Origin: VXNE01 sp965208745
GTDB taxonomy: Bacteria; Pseudomonadota; Gammaproteobacteria; Pseudomonadales; Azotimanducaceae
Assembly (NCBI GenBank): GCA_965208745.1
Contig: CBDBPN010000003.1
Coordinates: 1,488,001 to 1,552,000, forward strand
DNA length: 64,000 bases
Reading direction: 5' to 3'
The notes under the pieces were generated by a model. That model ran no database searches. It was given only the letters and a program-made list of their open reading frames with translations, and was not told the DNA's origin. The translations under genes were made by a program, and so were the position numbers. Below are positions 50,560 through 59,515 of this stretch, one piece after another (within the stretch, counting starts at the first letter, position 1; every line of letters starts with the position of its first letter).

Positions 50560-50858
50560 AGGACATCACCACCGTGGCGGACTACTGCGAATGGATGAAG
50601 GGGATCGGTTCAGTGACGGCCCCCGACGCCAGCTACGTGCTGCACGGCGCGAGCTTCGATGAAGAATCGAGAGTGGCGCTGTTCTTCGCGACCATCCACC
50701 TCACGCATACCGGGCCAGGCGGCCCTGTGCCGCCCACCGGACGGGACGCCAGCTCCGACTACGTCTACGCGCTCACGATGAGCGCCAACGACAAGGTCGA
50801 ACGGCTGGAGAAGGTCTGGAACGACGGCTGGGCCATGGCGGAACTCGGCTGGGCCTGA
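50441..50858 (+). pseudogene. SnoaL/NTF2-like protein with a frameshift
   Basis: ATG 50441 (after GGGGAGCGATGG) starts MSALDNARRFCG. A frame change near 50475 is needed to continue as CDGAEGWAACEALVEPGATF and the open frame ALKDITTVADYCEWMKGIGS to 50858 (ending WNDGWAMAELGWA). The C-terminal part has the cone-shaped NTF2/SnoaL pattern with TVADYCEWMK. Alternatively translation begins at a GTG at 50517, giving a shorter 113-aa protein. It overlaps the extended toxin frame. Confidence 0.6.
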
Positions 50859-50888
50859 CGGCGCGAGCGCGAGGCTTTGCTTCGCGTT

Positions 50889-50912
50889 GGGAGTTCGCCA
50901 TGCGAAACTCCC
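50889..50912. terminator. Hairpin between convergent genes
   Basis: GGGAGTTCGC (50889-50898) pairs with GCGAAACTCCC (50902-50912), with one bulged base, between the stops of the SnoaL-like gene and the amidohydrolase gene. A possible two-way terminator without a U-run. Confidence 0.45.
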
Positions 50913-50934
50913 ACGTCGCAAGCGCGCCCGAAGG

Positions 50935-51969
50935 TCAGCGGCCGTGGTGCCGGTCGATTTCTTCGTCCGACAGCCGCAGGAAGCGGGCCGCGTTGCCGTA
51001 GAAGATGTCCCGCTTCTGCGGCTCGCTCAGGAAGCCGGCGCTCGCGACGGCCTCGATGCCGAGTTCGAGCGTCTCGGGCCATACCATCTGGTCAGAGCCG
51101 AACATCACCCAGTTGCCGAACCCCGCCTCGACGATGCGCCGCAGATAGCGATGAAACTCGGCACGCGGGAGCATCCAGTTGATGACCCCGACGTCGAGGT
51201 AGACCTGCGGATGGGTGAAGAGCAGCGCGAGGGTGTCGTCGAGCATGGGCCAGCCCGCGTGCATCGCGTAGACCCTCAGGCGCGGATGGCGCACCAGCGG
51301 GTCCTCCAGGCTGAGCGCGCTGTGCAGGCGGCCACGGTAGTTCCGGAACGGGCCGAAGAGATGCGGCGCGCCGGGCGGCCCGGTGCCGATGTGGATGCCG
51401 ACCGGAACATCGAGTTCCTCGGCGAGCGCCAGGTAGGGGGCGAAGCGCGCATCGTCCGCGCGGATCCCTTCGTACTGGATGGCCACTTCTCCGAAAACGG
51501 CGATCCCGCCCTCGGCGTGCAGGCTGCGAAGCACCTCCAGTGGCGTCGGATTGCCCATCTGAAAGCTGATTGCCGGAATGACCCGCCGCGGCGATGCACG
51601 GCGCCACCGCTCCACCAGGTCCAGTTCCCCGCTCGTCACGGCAAACACGTCGTGTTTCCGGAGCAGGGCGAGCGACCGCTCCATCACGGCATCGCTCGTC
51701 ATCGGTGAGACGACCGCCTCCTCGCAACCCGACCCCCCGCCGAGGGCGGCAAACAGCGCCGCGTAACCGCGTTTCGAAGCATCCCAGGCGGGGAACACCC
51801 TGAACGGCGCGCAGACCGGGTGTGGAGGCGTGCCAAGGAAGTAGGCGTCGATCGACAGCGCGTGGAAGTGCATGTCGATGATCGGCGGCCGTGGCTTTTG
51901 CGTTTCTTCAGCGGCCACCTGTACCGGAACCAGGGCGACCGCCAGCACCGCAACTCGGAGGAGACTCAA
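50935..51969 (-). CDS. Secreted amidohydrolase-family protein (344 aa)
   Basis: TIM-barrel metal-dependent hydrolase with a signal peptide (LLRVAVLAVALVPVQVAAEE). Metal motifs: IIDMHFHAL (H-x-H), the barrel-strand His in VGIHIG and AMHAGWP, and WVMFGSDQMVW for the terminal Asp. It probably acts in the periplasm. The start overlaps the stop of the upstream alpha/beta hydrolase (ATGA), so the two are co-translated. The substrate is unknown; the H-x-H plus GSD pattern fits lactonase/decarboxylase-type members. Confidence 0.88.
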   Translation of the reverse strand: MSLLRVAVLAVALVPVQVAAEETQKPRPPIIDMHFHALSIDAYFLGTPPHPVCAPFRVFPAWDASKRGYAALFAALGGGSGCEEAVVSPMTSDAVMERSLALLRKHDVFAVTSGELDLVERWRRASPRRVIPAISFQMGNPTPLEVLRSLHAEGGIAVFGEVAIQYEGIRADDARFAPYLALAEELDVPVGIHIGTGPPGAPHLFGPFRNYRGRLHSALSLEDPLVRHPRLRVYAMHAGWPMLDDTLALLFTHPQVYLDVGVINWMLPRAEFHRYLRRIVEAGFGNWVMFGSDQMVWPETLELGIEAVASAGFLSEPQKRDIFYGNAARFLRLSDEEIDRHHGR

Positions 51970-52754
51970 GACTCACTCTCGCCAGCGCTTCTCGCCTCCC
52001 CGGCGAGTTCCAGCAGCGTCGCCGCCATCGTCTCCTCCCCTGTCCGAAACTCCGACCCGAGGGACGGCAGACCCGCAACGTTGCGGGTCTCGATCTCGCG
52101 CGGATCGAAGCCCCAGCGCGTGTTCACGTCGTACGAGAACTGGTCCCAGCCCTGCCCCTGCGTGCCCCGCACCACCAGTCGCCGCTGGTCCGCGCCCAAT
52201 GCCTCGAAGACCCAGGGCCGCTCCGCCTTGACCTTCCCGCCGTCGGGGAGCCGGCCCATATGGCGCGCCGGCGGGGAGATCAGCGGCGCCCGGTACATCA
52301 GGTCCGCCGCGACGAAGTTCCACGCCTGGTGCCACGCCCGGGCGTCCGTCTTCGGCAGCTTGTCGCCGTCGTGCCGGAAGTCGAACTCCCGGCAGACGGG
52401 TTCGGACAGGTAGGGCACGTTGGGTCCCATCGCGACGCAGCGGTCGGCACCGAAGTGCCGGGCGACCGCCATCGCGTGGGCCGTGCCGAGGGACGTGCCC
52501 TCCACCATGAATTGCGCCACGTCCTCCGCCTCCAGGATCGCCTCGAGGTCGCGCGGGAAATCGGCGATTCTCCGGCCGGGGAGCGGGTCGCTGTAGCCGT
52601 GGCCGGGCATGGAAGGCGCGATGCCCTTCAGGTTGAGTTCCTCGCACGGCGCCGCGTTCATCCCGCACTGCCAGCCTGCGGTCGTGCCCGCGCCGTGGAT
52701 CTGCACGATGACCGGGGCGTCCGGCCGACTGCTGCCGTACACGAGGTACTCCAC
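51966..52754 (-). CDS. Alpha/beta hydrolase (262 aa), possibly truncated at the N-terminus
   Basis: Alpha/beta fold with oxyanion loop VIVQIHGAGTTAGW, nucleophile elbow EGTSLGTAHAMAVA and PSMPGHGYSDPLPGRRIADF. The GTG at 52754 has GGAAGG five bases upstream. The frame continues further upstream (GEGRHVRTADGRIVEYLVYG), residues that look like a normal hydrolase start, but no good start codon precedes them. A foreign gene fragment (EstB piece) lies directly upstream at 52841-52935, so the original 5' end may have been lost by recombination. Confidence 0.82.
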   Translation of the reverse strand: MEYLVYGSSRPDAPVIVQIHGAGTTAGWQCGMNAAPCEELNLKGIAPSMPGHGYSDPLPGRRIADFPRDLEAILEAEDVAQFMVEGTSLGTAHAMAVARHFGADRCVAMGPNVPYLSEPVCREFDFRHDGDKLPKTDARAWHQAWNFVAADLMYRAPLISPPARHMGRLPDGGKVKAERPWVFEALGADQRRLVVRGTQGQGWDQFSYDVNTRWGFDPREIETRNVAGLPSLGSEFRTGEETMAATLLELAGEARSAGESES

Positions 52755-52840
52755 GATCCTTCCGTCGGCGGTCCTGACGTGGCGCCCCTCGCCTCCGAGA
52801 CGCGCCGCATCACGGCCCTGCTCGGCCGCGTCGAAGGGGC

Positions 52841-52935
52841 GCGATGGCCGTCATCACCTTGGTCGTCGAGTAGACGTTGGCGATCGTGTCCCGCTCCCAG
52901 AGCCGGGTCCTCGCCTCGTCGGCGTGTCCCCCCTA
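52841..52935 (-). pseudogene. EstB-like gene fragment (duplicate)
   Basis: About 95 bp matching 36966-37060 of the serine hydrolase gene at roughly 90% by eye, same strand. It encodes the segment around the catalytic S-x-x-K (WERDTIANVYSTTK). Both ends stop abruptly in unrelated sequence, so it is a recombination scar. Confidence 0.8.
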
Positions 52936-53150
52936 GAGTGCTTCAGCCGCATCCTCGTCTCCCATCCTTGCATCCGCCCCGGCAAGGCGGCTTTTCGTAG
53001 CGTGAAACGACCCGGTCAGCGGAGCGGACACAGCGGTGCGGAGTGCGGTGCGGAGTGTTGTTCAATCACGTCGGAAGTGCTAAGTTCCATCAACCGATTC
53101 GCTGGCGCTCGGGAATCAGCAGCACTTGGGAATCCATGGAGGAATACACG

Positions 53151-54350
53151 ATGTCCGTCGCCCCAAAATTCAAATGCTTCGACTGTGACAACCACTTCTA
53201 CGAGCCCGAGGATGCGCTGCTCAGGTACTTGCCCGAAAAGTACAAGCATGTCTTGCAGTACATTCAGATCAAAGGCCGAACCAAGCTGGCCATCAATGGC
53301 CAGATCTCCAACTACATCCCGAACCCGACGTTTGAGGTTGTGGCGGCCCCCGGATGCCACGTCGAGTACTACCGGGGCAACAATCCCGAAGGCAAGACCC
53401 TTCGCGAATTCAATGTGGTGGAGCGCCGCAAGGACGAGTACGCCTACAAGAACGAGAATCGCTACGAATTCCTGCGCAGCCACGGCTTCGCCGGAGCCTT
53501 GGTCTATCCAACGCTGGCGTCGGTCATCGAGGGCCACATGTCGCATGACCCCGGGTTCTGCCACGCCGTCATCCACGCCTTGAACCAATGGATCAAGGAG
53601 GAATGGGGTTTTGGCGACGACGGCACGTTCTTTGCGGTGCCCATCATTCCGCTGATGGACGCCGAATTGGCGGTGGAGGAGGCGCAGTGGATCGTCGACC
53701 AGGGCGGACGGGTGGCCTTGATTCGGCCGACCTATGTGCCGGGCATACGCGGAAACCGCTCCATGGGGGCGTCTGAATTCGACCCGCTATGGAGCCTGCT
53801 GACCGAAAACAAGGTGTTCGTCACCTTCCACGCTTCCGACTGCGGGGTGGCCAACGACTACAACCGCTTTTCGCGGGAGCCGGTTGGAGCGGCGGAGTTC
53901 ACGCCGTTCATCAAGGCCGACCCCCTGGAGAGCGTGATGGACGTCCACATGCGCGCAGTGTCCGACCATCTCGCCGCCATGGTCTGCCACGGCGTTTTCG
54001 ATCGTCATCCGAAGCTCAAGGTGGCCTACGTTGAGACCGGGGTGTACTGGCTCTTCCCCCTGTGGGACCGCTTGGGGCACGTCTATCGGATGCAGCCGCA
54101 GAATTTCAAGCGGCATCCGCACGAGACCATTCGCGAGCATGTGTGGTTCCACCCGTTCTTCGAAGACGACATTTATCGGCTCGTGGATCTGGTGGGCGCG
54201 GACCATGTTCTGTTCGGCAGCGATTGGCCCCACCCCGAAGGCCTCGCGACGCCCGGTGACTGGGCGAACGAAATCGCCGAACTCAGCGACGAGGACCAGG
54301 CCAAGATCATGGGCGGCAACATCATGCAGTTGCTCGACATTGCCGCATAG
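53151..54350 (+). CDS. Amidohydrolase (amidohydrolase_2 type), 399 aa
   Basis: TIM-barrel hydrolase or decarboxylase of the same broad group as 9308-10723. KCFDCDNHFYEPEDALLRYL gives the D-x-x-H start, FVTFHASDCG and MVCHGVFDRHPKLKVAYVETG the barrel core, and VLFGSDWPHPEGL the terminal metal Asp. ATG 53151 follows a perfect GGAGG at eight bases; an earlier ATG at 53136 is part of that site. A transporter follows after 63 bp on the same strand, suggesting uptake and cleavage of one compound. Confidence 0.88.
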   Translation: MSVAPKFKCFDCDNHFYEPEDALLRYLPEKYKHVLQYIQIKGRTKLAINGQISNYIPNPTFEVVAAPGCHVEYYRGNNPEGKTLREFNVVERRKDEYAYKNENRYEFLRSHGFAGALVYPTLASVIEGHMSHDPGFCHAVIHALNQWIKEEWGFGDDGTFFAVPIIPLMDAELAVEEAQWIVDQGGRVALIRPTYVPGIRGNRSMGASEFDPLWSLLTENKVFVTFHASDCGVANDYNRFSREPVGAAEFTPFIKADPLESVMDVHMRAVSDHLAAMVCHGVFDRHPKLKVAYVETGVYWLFPLWDRLGHVYRMQPQNFKRHPHETIREHVWFHPFFEDDIYRLVDLVGADHVLFGSDWPHPEGLATPGDWANEIAELSDEDQAKIMGGNIMQLLDIAA

Positions 54351-54413
54351 ACTCCGTGCAGGCAGCCCCGTCCTGATGCGCGGCGTGCCCGCCATCGGCG
54401 ACCGGCAGACCGA

Positions 54414-55766
54414 ATGTCCGCGACCGTGCGACTCACCAACGGCAGGCTGGCGGCGTACTCGCTGCCCGCGCTGCCCATCGCCGCGTTCGCAACGCCGCTG
54501 ACCATCTACGCGCCGCCCTTCTACGCCACGGACATGGGCCTCGGGCTCGCTGCCGTCGGCACCATCTTCATGGTGGCCCGGTTCTGGGACCTGTTCACCG
54601 ATCCGGTGATGGGGGCGCTGTCCGACAAGTTCCCGTCTCGATGGGGCCGCCGGCGCCATTGGATGGTCATCGCCATCCCCATCCTCATGCTCTCCACCGT
54701 ACTAGTCCTGTTTCCCAATTGGTTCGCCGCGGCCCACGGCAGCGGCGCCTATCTGCTGGGCACGCTGCTGCTGCTCTACGTGGGCTTCACGCTGCTGACC
54801 ATCTCCCACATCGCGTGGGGCGCGGAACTGACCGACGACTACCACGAGCGCTCGCGCGTCCAAGGTTGGCGGGAGTTTGCGCACCTCGGATCGATGGCGC
54901 TGGTGCTGATGATCCCGGCGGCGCTCGAGCAGACGGGCCACGCCCTGTCGAACGTGGTGAAGATGAATGCCATGGGCTGGTACGTGCTGGCGCTCACCCC
55001 CATTGCCATTTTCATCGCCGTGCGCCTTGTCGGCGAACGTCCCGTGAAGCGCGCGCCCAATCCGATCGGCTTCAAAACCGCCGTCAGGGTGTTGGCGCAG
55101 AATCCGTTCCTGCGCCGGATCGTGATCGCCGACCTGTTCATTCACGTGCCGAGCGCCATCCGCGCCTCCGTGTTCATCTTCTACGTGGCCGCGATCATTG
55201 AAATGCCGGAATGGTCGGCGCTCATCATGCTGTCGTACTTCGCCGCCGGGCCCATCGCCGTGCCGCTCTGGGTGAAGGTCTCGAAGGACCTGAGCAAGCA
55301 CAAGGCGGCGGCGCTGGGCGTGCTCCTGCACGTGGCGGTGACCCTCGCCTACCTGCTTCCGGGGAAGGGCGATGCCCTGCTGTTCGCCGGCCTGTTCTTC
55401 GCGTCAGGCATCGTCTACGCGGGCGTGCCCTTCCTCATTCGGGCGATGGTTGCCGACATCGTGGACTACGACCGGCTGCAGACGGGCCAGGATCGAGCCG
55501 GCCTGTTCTACGCCACGGTGACCACCACGATGAAAGTGGGGGGCGCGCTTGGCATCGGGCTCGGCTACCCGTTGCTGGCGCTGATCGGCTTCGATCCGTC
55601 CGGCCCCAACGAGCAGGCGCAACTGGACGGGCTGCGGTACGTGTACGCGTTCATTCCCGCCGTCTCCGAGCTGTTGGTGGTCTATTTGCTCTATCGCTTT
55701 CCGCTCGACGAGGCCACGCAGATTCGGCTCCGGGAGCAACTGGCCGCACGGGACGCGAACCGATAG
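54414..55766 (+). CDS. GPH-type sugar:cation symporter-like MFS protein (450 aa)
   Basis: Twelve-helix carrier. The helix 2-3 loop DLFTDPVMGALSDKFPSRWGRRR is the GPH signature (D-P-x-x-G-x-x-SD); FGLGYPLLALIGFDP lies late in the protein. It is distinct from the 43-44.6 kb GPH protein. It probably imports the substrate of the amidohydrolase just upstream. Length and the short intergenic gap fit a two-gene operon. Confidence 0.85.
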   Translation: MSATVRLTNGRLAAYSLPALPIAAFATPLTIYAPPFYATDMGLGLAAVGTIFMVARFWDLFTDPVMGALSDKFPSRWGRRRHWMVIAIPILMLSTVLVLFPNWFAAAHGSGAYLLGTLLLLYVGFTLLTISHIAWGAELTDDYHERSRVQGWREFAHLGSMALVLMIPAALEQTGHALSNVVKMNAMGWYVLALTPIAIFIAVRLVGERPVKRAPNPIGFKTAVRVLAQNPFLRRIVIADLFIHVPSAIRASVFIFYVAAIIEMPEWSALIMLSYFAAGPIAVPLWVKVSKDLSKHKAAALGVLLHVAVTLAYLLPGKGDALLFAGLFFASGIVYAGVPFLIRAMVADIVDYDRLQTGQDRAGLFYATVTTTMKVGGALGIGLGYPLLALIGFDPSGPNEQAQLDGLRYVYAFIPAVSELLVVYLLYRFPLDEATQIRLREQLAARDANR

Positions 55767-55923
55767 AATCCCCTCATCTGGTTCGGGCAGCGGCAAGTTG
55801 ATCCCATAGTGCGACAGAACGCTCGGAAAGCATGCTCTTCGATCGCCGTTGGCGCTCACGGCCTATCGCAATGAACCCGTTCACCCCGAGGCCGTACCGG
55901 AGCATCCAAAGAAGGACCGCAGC

Positions 55924-56823
55924 ATGGACTTAACCCATCTGGACCGCCTTGAGGCGGAGAGCATTCACATCATTCGCGAGGTGATGGCCGAGGCGGAAAG
56001 ACCGGTCATGCTGTATTCGATCGGCAAGGATTCGACCGTTATGCTGCGCCTTGCGGAGAAGGCCTTCTACCCCAGCCCGCCGCCATTTCCGCTGCTGCAT
56101 GTGGACACGCGCTGGAAGTTCCAGGCCATGTACGAATTCCGGGATAGAATTCCCGAAGAGACCGGCATGGAACTCATCGTTCACATCAATCCGGAGGGCG
56201 TCCAGAAGAACATCAACCCGTTTGATCACGGCAGCGCCTTGCACACTGACGTGATGAAGACCCAAGGCCTCATTCAAGCGCTGGAGAAATACGGCTTCGA
56301 TGCGGCTTTCGGCGGGGCCAGGCGGGATGAGGAGAAGAGCCGCGCCAAGGAGCGGGTCTTTTCCTTCAGAAACAGCGCCCACCGCTGGGACCCCAAGAAC
56401 CAGCGGCCCGAATTATGGAACCTGTACAACGGTCGCAAGGCGCCCGGGGAGAGCATTCGCGTGTTCCCCCTCTCCAACTGGACCGAGCTCGACGTCTGGC
56501 AGTACATCTACCGGGAGAGCATTCCGATCGTGCCGCTCTACTACGCCGCCGAACGCCCGGTGATTGAACGTGACGGCATGCTGATGCTGGTGGACGACGA
56601 CCGGCTCAAGCTGTTCCCCGATGAGAAGATTCACACCAAGCAGGTGCGGTTCAGAACGCTTGGCTGCTACCCGCTCACCGGCGCCTTTGAATCCGACGCC
56701 GACACCCTGCCGAAAATCCTGCTGGAGCTGCTCGAAGCGCGCACCAGCGAACGCCAAGGCCGAACCATCGATTCCGACAGTGAGGGGTCCATGGAGAAGA
56801 AGAAGCAGGAAGGCTACTTCTAG
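55924..56823 (+). CDS. cysD: Sulfate adenylyltransferase subunit 2 (299 aa)
   Basis: Catalytic ATP-pyrophosphatase subunit of ATP sulfurylase: ATP plus sulfate to APS and PPi, first step of sulfate assimilation. The PP-loop is SIGKDS (32-37); HVDTRWKFQAMYEFRD, FGGARRDEEKSRAKER and the C-terminal KKKQEGYF are hallmarks of CysD. ATG 55924 is supported by AAGAAGGA upstream. The stop codon coincides with the left end of a MITE-like element (TAG of CTAGTGT), which separates it from cysNC by 287 bp rather than the usual few bases. Confidence 0.95.
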   Translation: MDLTHLDRLEAESIHIIREVMAEAERPVMLYSIGKDSTVMLRLAEKAFYPSPPPFPLLHVDTRWKFQAMYEFRDRIPEETGMELIVHINPEGVQKNINPFDHGSALHTDVMKTQGLIQALEKYGFDAAFGGARRDEEKSRAKERVFSFRNSAHRWDPKNQRPELWNLYNGRKAPGESIRVFPLSNWTELDVWQYIYRESIPIVPLYYAAERPVIERDGMLMLVDDDRLKLFPDEKIHTKQVRFRTLGCYPLTGAFESDADTLPKILLELLEARTSERQGRTIDSDSEGSMEKKKQEGYF

Positions 56824-57029
56824 TGTTCTGTCCGGTTGATTCGCGTGATTGTTCGTGGCCCTTTCGCCCCCTGGCCGCGTCGCTCTGCGGATTCCTCAGC
56901 CGGGGAGCGCGACGGACTTGCCCCTCGCATGAATTGGTGTGGGGCTTGCCACACGGCGTCATCGCGCCTTGCCAGCGACCGAAACGACCCGGCGCCCAAA
57001 ACCGACGGGCCAACCGGACAGGACACTAG
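56820..57029. mobile_element. MITE-like palindromic element B (210 bp) between cysD and cysNC
   Basis: Inverted ends CTAGTGTTCTGTCCGGTTG (56820-56838) and CAACCGGACAGGACACTAG (57011-57029), one mismatch over 19 bp. The internal segment read on the minus strand contains GGTCGCTGGCAAGGCGCG and GTGGCAAGCCCCAC, closely matching the core of element A at 18621-18786 (TCGCTGGCAAGGCGCG, GTGGCAGGCCCCAC). No coding capacity. The palindromic CTAG at both ends may be a 4-bp target duplication. Confidence 0.75.
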
Positions 57030-57110
57030 CATGAAGAACTTGCATGAACGCCCTTGGCAATCGGCGCCCGGAAGCGCCGTCCGTCAGACCATCGACCCGG
57101 AGCGCACCTC

Positions 57111-58988
57111 ATGGACGCCATCGCAGCAAAGATAGACAAGTACCTTGAAGAGCAGTCAAGCCTTGACCTGCTTCGATTCATCACCTGCGGCAGCGTCGAC
57201 GACGGCAAGTCAACCCTGATAGGCCGAATGCTCTACGAGGCGCAGTTGCTGTTCGAAGATCAGGTGGCGGCGCTGACCAACGAATCCAAACGCCACGGCA
57301 CCCAAGGCGGTGACATCGATTTCGCTTTGCTGGTCGATGGCCTCGCCGCGGAACGGGAACAGGGCATCACCATTGACGTGGCTTATCGGTTCTTCGCAAC
57401 GGACCACCGCAAGTTCATCGTCGCCGACACGCCGGGGCACGAACAGTACACCCGCAACATGGCCACCGGCGCATCGACGGCCGACGTCGCGGTCATTCTG
57501 GTCGACGCCAAGGCCGGCGTGTTGACCCAGACCCGCCGCCACTCCTTCATCTGCTCGCTGCTGGGCATTCGCCATGTGGCTCTGGCCGTCAACAAAATGG
57601 ATCTGGTGGACTTCGACCAGCAGATCTACGACGAAATCGTCGATGACTACGAAGCGTTCTCGGAGCAACTGAACTTTGAGCGCATCACCGCCATCCCGAT
57701 GTCCGCTCTTGAGGGAGACAACGTAGTTGAGCGCTCAACCAAAACGCCCTGGTATTCCGGGCCCACGCTGATCGGTTATCTGGAGACCGTGGACGCGCAT
57801 CGCTCCTTGGTCAATGAACCGTTCCGCATGCCGGTGCAGTGGGTGAACAGGCCCGACCGAACCTTCCGCGGCTTCTCCGGCACTGTCGTATCGGGGAAAG
57901 TCGCCGCCGGCGACCAAGTGCGGATACTGCCGTCGGGCGAGGTCGCAACCGTCGATGAGATCGTTCTCCACAAGGAAACGCTGCCGGAAGCAATCACCGA
58001 TCACGCAATAACGATCACCTTTGACAAGGAGGTGGACTGCTCCCGAGGCGACGTCATAGTCGCTGCGAAGGATCCGAGCGAGGTCGCCGATCAGTTCGAG
58101 GCGAACCTGGTGTGGATGGATCAGGAGCCAGGCCATCAAGGGCGATCCTACCTGTTGAAGACCTCCACCACGCGAGTCGGCGCCAAGCTGACGAACATCA
58201 AGTACAAGTACAACGTCAACACCCTCGAACACTTGCCATCAAAGGCACTCGAGCTCAACGACATCGGCGTTGCGACGCTCCGCGTCGATCGCGGCATCCC
58301 GTTTGAGCCCTACGCCGGCAATCGGTCACTGGGTTCGTGCGTGCTGGTCGATCGCTACACCAATGCGACAGTCGCGGCAGGCATGGTCAATTTCGCCCTT
58401 CGCCGGTCACAGAACGTCCATCAGCAGAAGCTGACGATCGACAAGGCTGCGCGCGAGGCATTGAACGGCCACAAGGCACGAGTCCTTTGGTTCACGGGCT
58501 TGAGCGGCGCGGGCAAATCGACCGTTGCCGATGCCCTTGAGCAGAATCTCCACAAACGGGGCATACGCACTTACGTTCTCGATGGCGACAACGTTCGCCA
58601 CGGATTGAACCAGGACCTCGGGTTTTCGGACGCAGACAGAATCGAGAACATCCGCCGCATCTCCGAAGTCGCAAAGCTGATGGTGGACGCCGGGCTGATG
58701 GTTCTGACATCCTTCATATCGCCCTTCCGCGCGGAACGCGACATGGCGAGGCGATTGCTGGGCGAAGGCGAATTCATCGAGATCTTCGTGGACACGCCGC
58801 TCGAGGTGGCGGAGGGCCGCGATGTCAAAGGGCTTTATGCGAAGGCGCGGCGAGGGGAACTGCCGAACTTCACCGGCGTTGGCAGCGCCTATGAAGCGCC
58901 GGAGAACCCGGAGGTGCATCTGCGCTCCGGGGAGGACGGGGTTGAGACCTGGGTTCGGCAGATCGTCGATTATCTCGATCTCGACTGA
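57111..58988 (+). CDS. cysNC: Bifunctional sulfate adenylyltransferase subunit 1/adenylylsulfate kinase (625 aa)
   Basis: Fusion of the CysN regulatory GTPase with CysC APS kinase, converting APS to PAPS. The N-terminal GTPase has GSVDDGKST (27-35), DTPGHEQ and NKMD; EF-Tu-like beta-barrel domains follow. The kinase P-loop is GLSGAGKST (463-471), then DGDNVRHGLN and the rest of CysC to YLDLD. ATG 57111 follows CGGAGCGCACCTC. It is downstream of cysD but separated by a MITE, so its expression may now depend on readthrough or on a promoter in or after the element. Confidence 0.95.
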   Translation: MDAIAAKIDKYLEEQSSLDLLRFITCGSVDDGKSTLIGRMLYEAQLLFEDQVAALTNESKRHGTQGGDIDFALLVDGLAAEREQGITIDVAYRFFATDHRKFIVADTPGHEQYTRNMATGASTADVAVILVDAKAGVLTQTRRHSFICSLLGIRHVALAVNKMDLVDFDQQIYDEIVDDYEAFSEQLNFERITAIPMSALEGDNVVERSTKTPWYSGPTLIGYLETVDAHRSLVNEPFRMPVQWVNRPDRTFRGFSGTVVSGKVAAGDQVRILPSGEVATVDEIVLHKETLPEAITDHAITITFDKEVDCSRGDVIVAAKDPSEVADQFEANLVWMDQEPGHQGRSYLLKTSTTRVGAKLTNIKYKYNVNTLEHLPSKALELNDIGVATLRVDRGIPFEPYAGNRSLGSCVLVDRYTNATVAAGMVNFALRRSQNVHQQKLTIDKAAREALNGHKARVLWFTGLSGAGKSTVADALEQNLHKRGIRTYVLDGDNVRHGLNQDLGFSDADRIENIRRISEVAKLMVDAGLMVLTSFISPFRAERDMARRLLGEGEFIEIFVDTPLEVAEGRDVKGLYAKARRGELPNFTGVGSAYEAPENPEVHLRSGEDGVETWVRQIVDYLDLD

Positions 58989-59080
58989 CTCGCGACGCGT
59001 CCGTACTGACCGTCGCCCGGCTGCGCTTGTCGATCGGCCCGAATCGAGGAACTCGAGGACCATCGGGGGAATCGCAGACC

Positions 59081-59515
59081 ATGGAGACCGCGGCCAGACC
59101 ACCCTCGCCGATTCCGGACGAGTTGACGGCGTTTTTCTGGGAGGGCGTGCAGGCTCGCAAGCTGATGATCCTGCGTTGCCGACGCTGCGGCCATTTCATC
59201 CATTATCCGCGGCCTGTCTGCGAGAGATGCCGGTCCGAGGACTTGGCGCCGGAACGGGTTTCCGGCCGCGCCACGCTGTACAGCTACACCATCACGATGA
59301 AGCCCTGGCATCCATACTGGATCGACAAGGTGCCCTATGTGCTCGCCACCGTCGAGCTGTCGGAGCAGAAGGACCTGAAGATGCTGACCAACCTGATCGA
59401 GTGCCCCCACGACGCAATCCGGGTCGGCATGCCGGTGGAGGTTGTGTTCCGCGAGGTGAGCGAAGCGCTGACCTTGCCTTTTTTCCAGCCGGCGGGCGAT
59501 TCGCAAAATGCCTGA
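59081..59515 (+). CDS. DUF35/OB-fold zinc-ribbon protein (144 aa)
   Basis: Small acyl-CoA-associated OB-fold protein. The rubredoxin-like zinc site is CRRC (Cys33, Cys36) and CERC (Cys47, Cys50); the OB fold follows (GRATLYSYTITMKPWHPYW, VPYVLATVELSEQKDLKML). DUF35 proteins form complexes with thiolases in which they help channel CoA thioesters. Here the gene overlaps the thiolase start by eight bases, as is typical of that partnership. Confidence 0.9.
   Translation: METAARPPSPIPDELTAFFWEGVQARKLMILRCRRCGHFIHYPRPVCERCRSEDLAPERVSGRATLYSYTITMKPWHPYWIDKVPYVLATVELSEQKDLKMLTNLIECPHDAIRVGMPVEVVFREVSEALTLPFFQPAGDSQNA

Noticed and set aside
56820..57110. Small frames between cysD and cysNC as a gene
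   Set aside because: They are read through a palindromic repeat element and lack ribosome sites.
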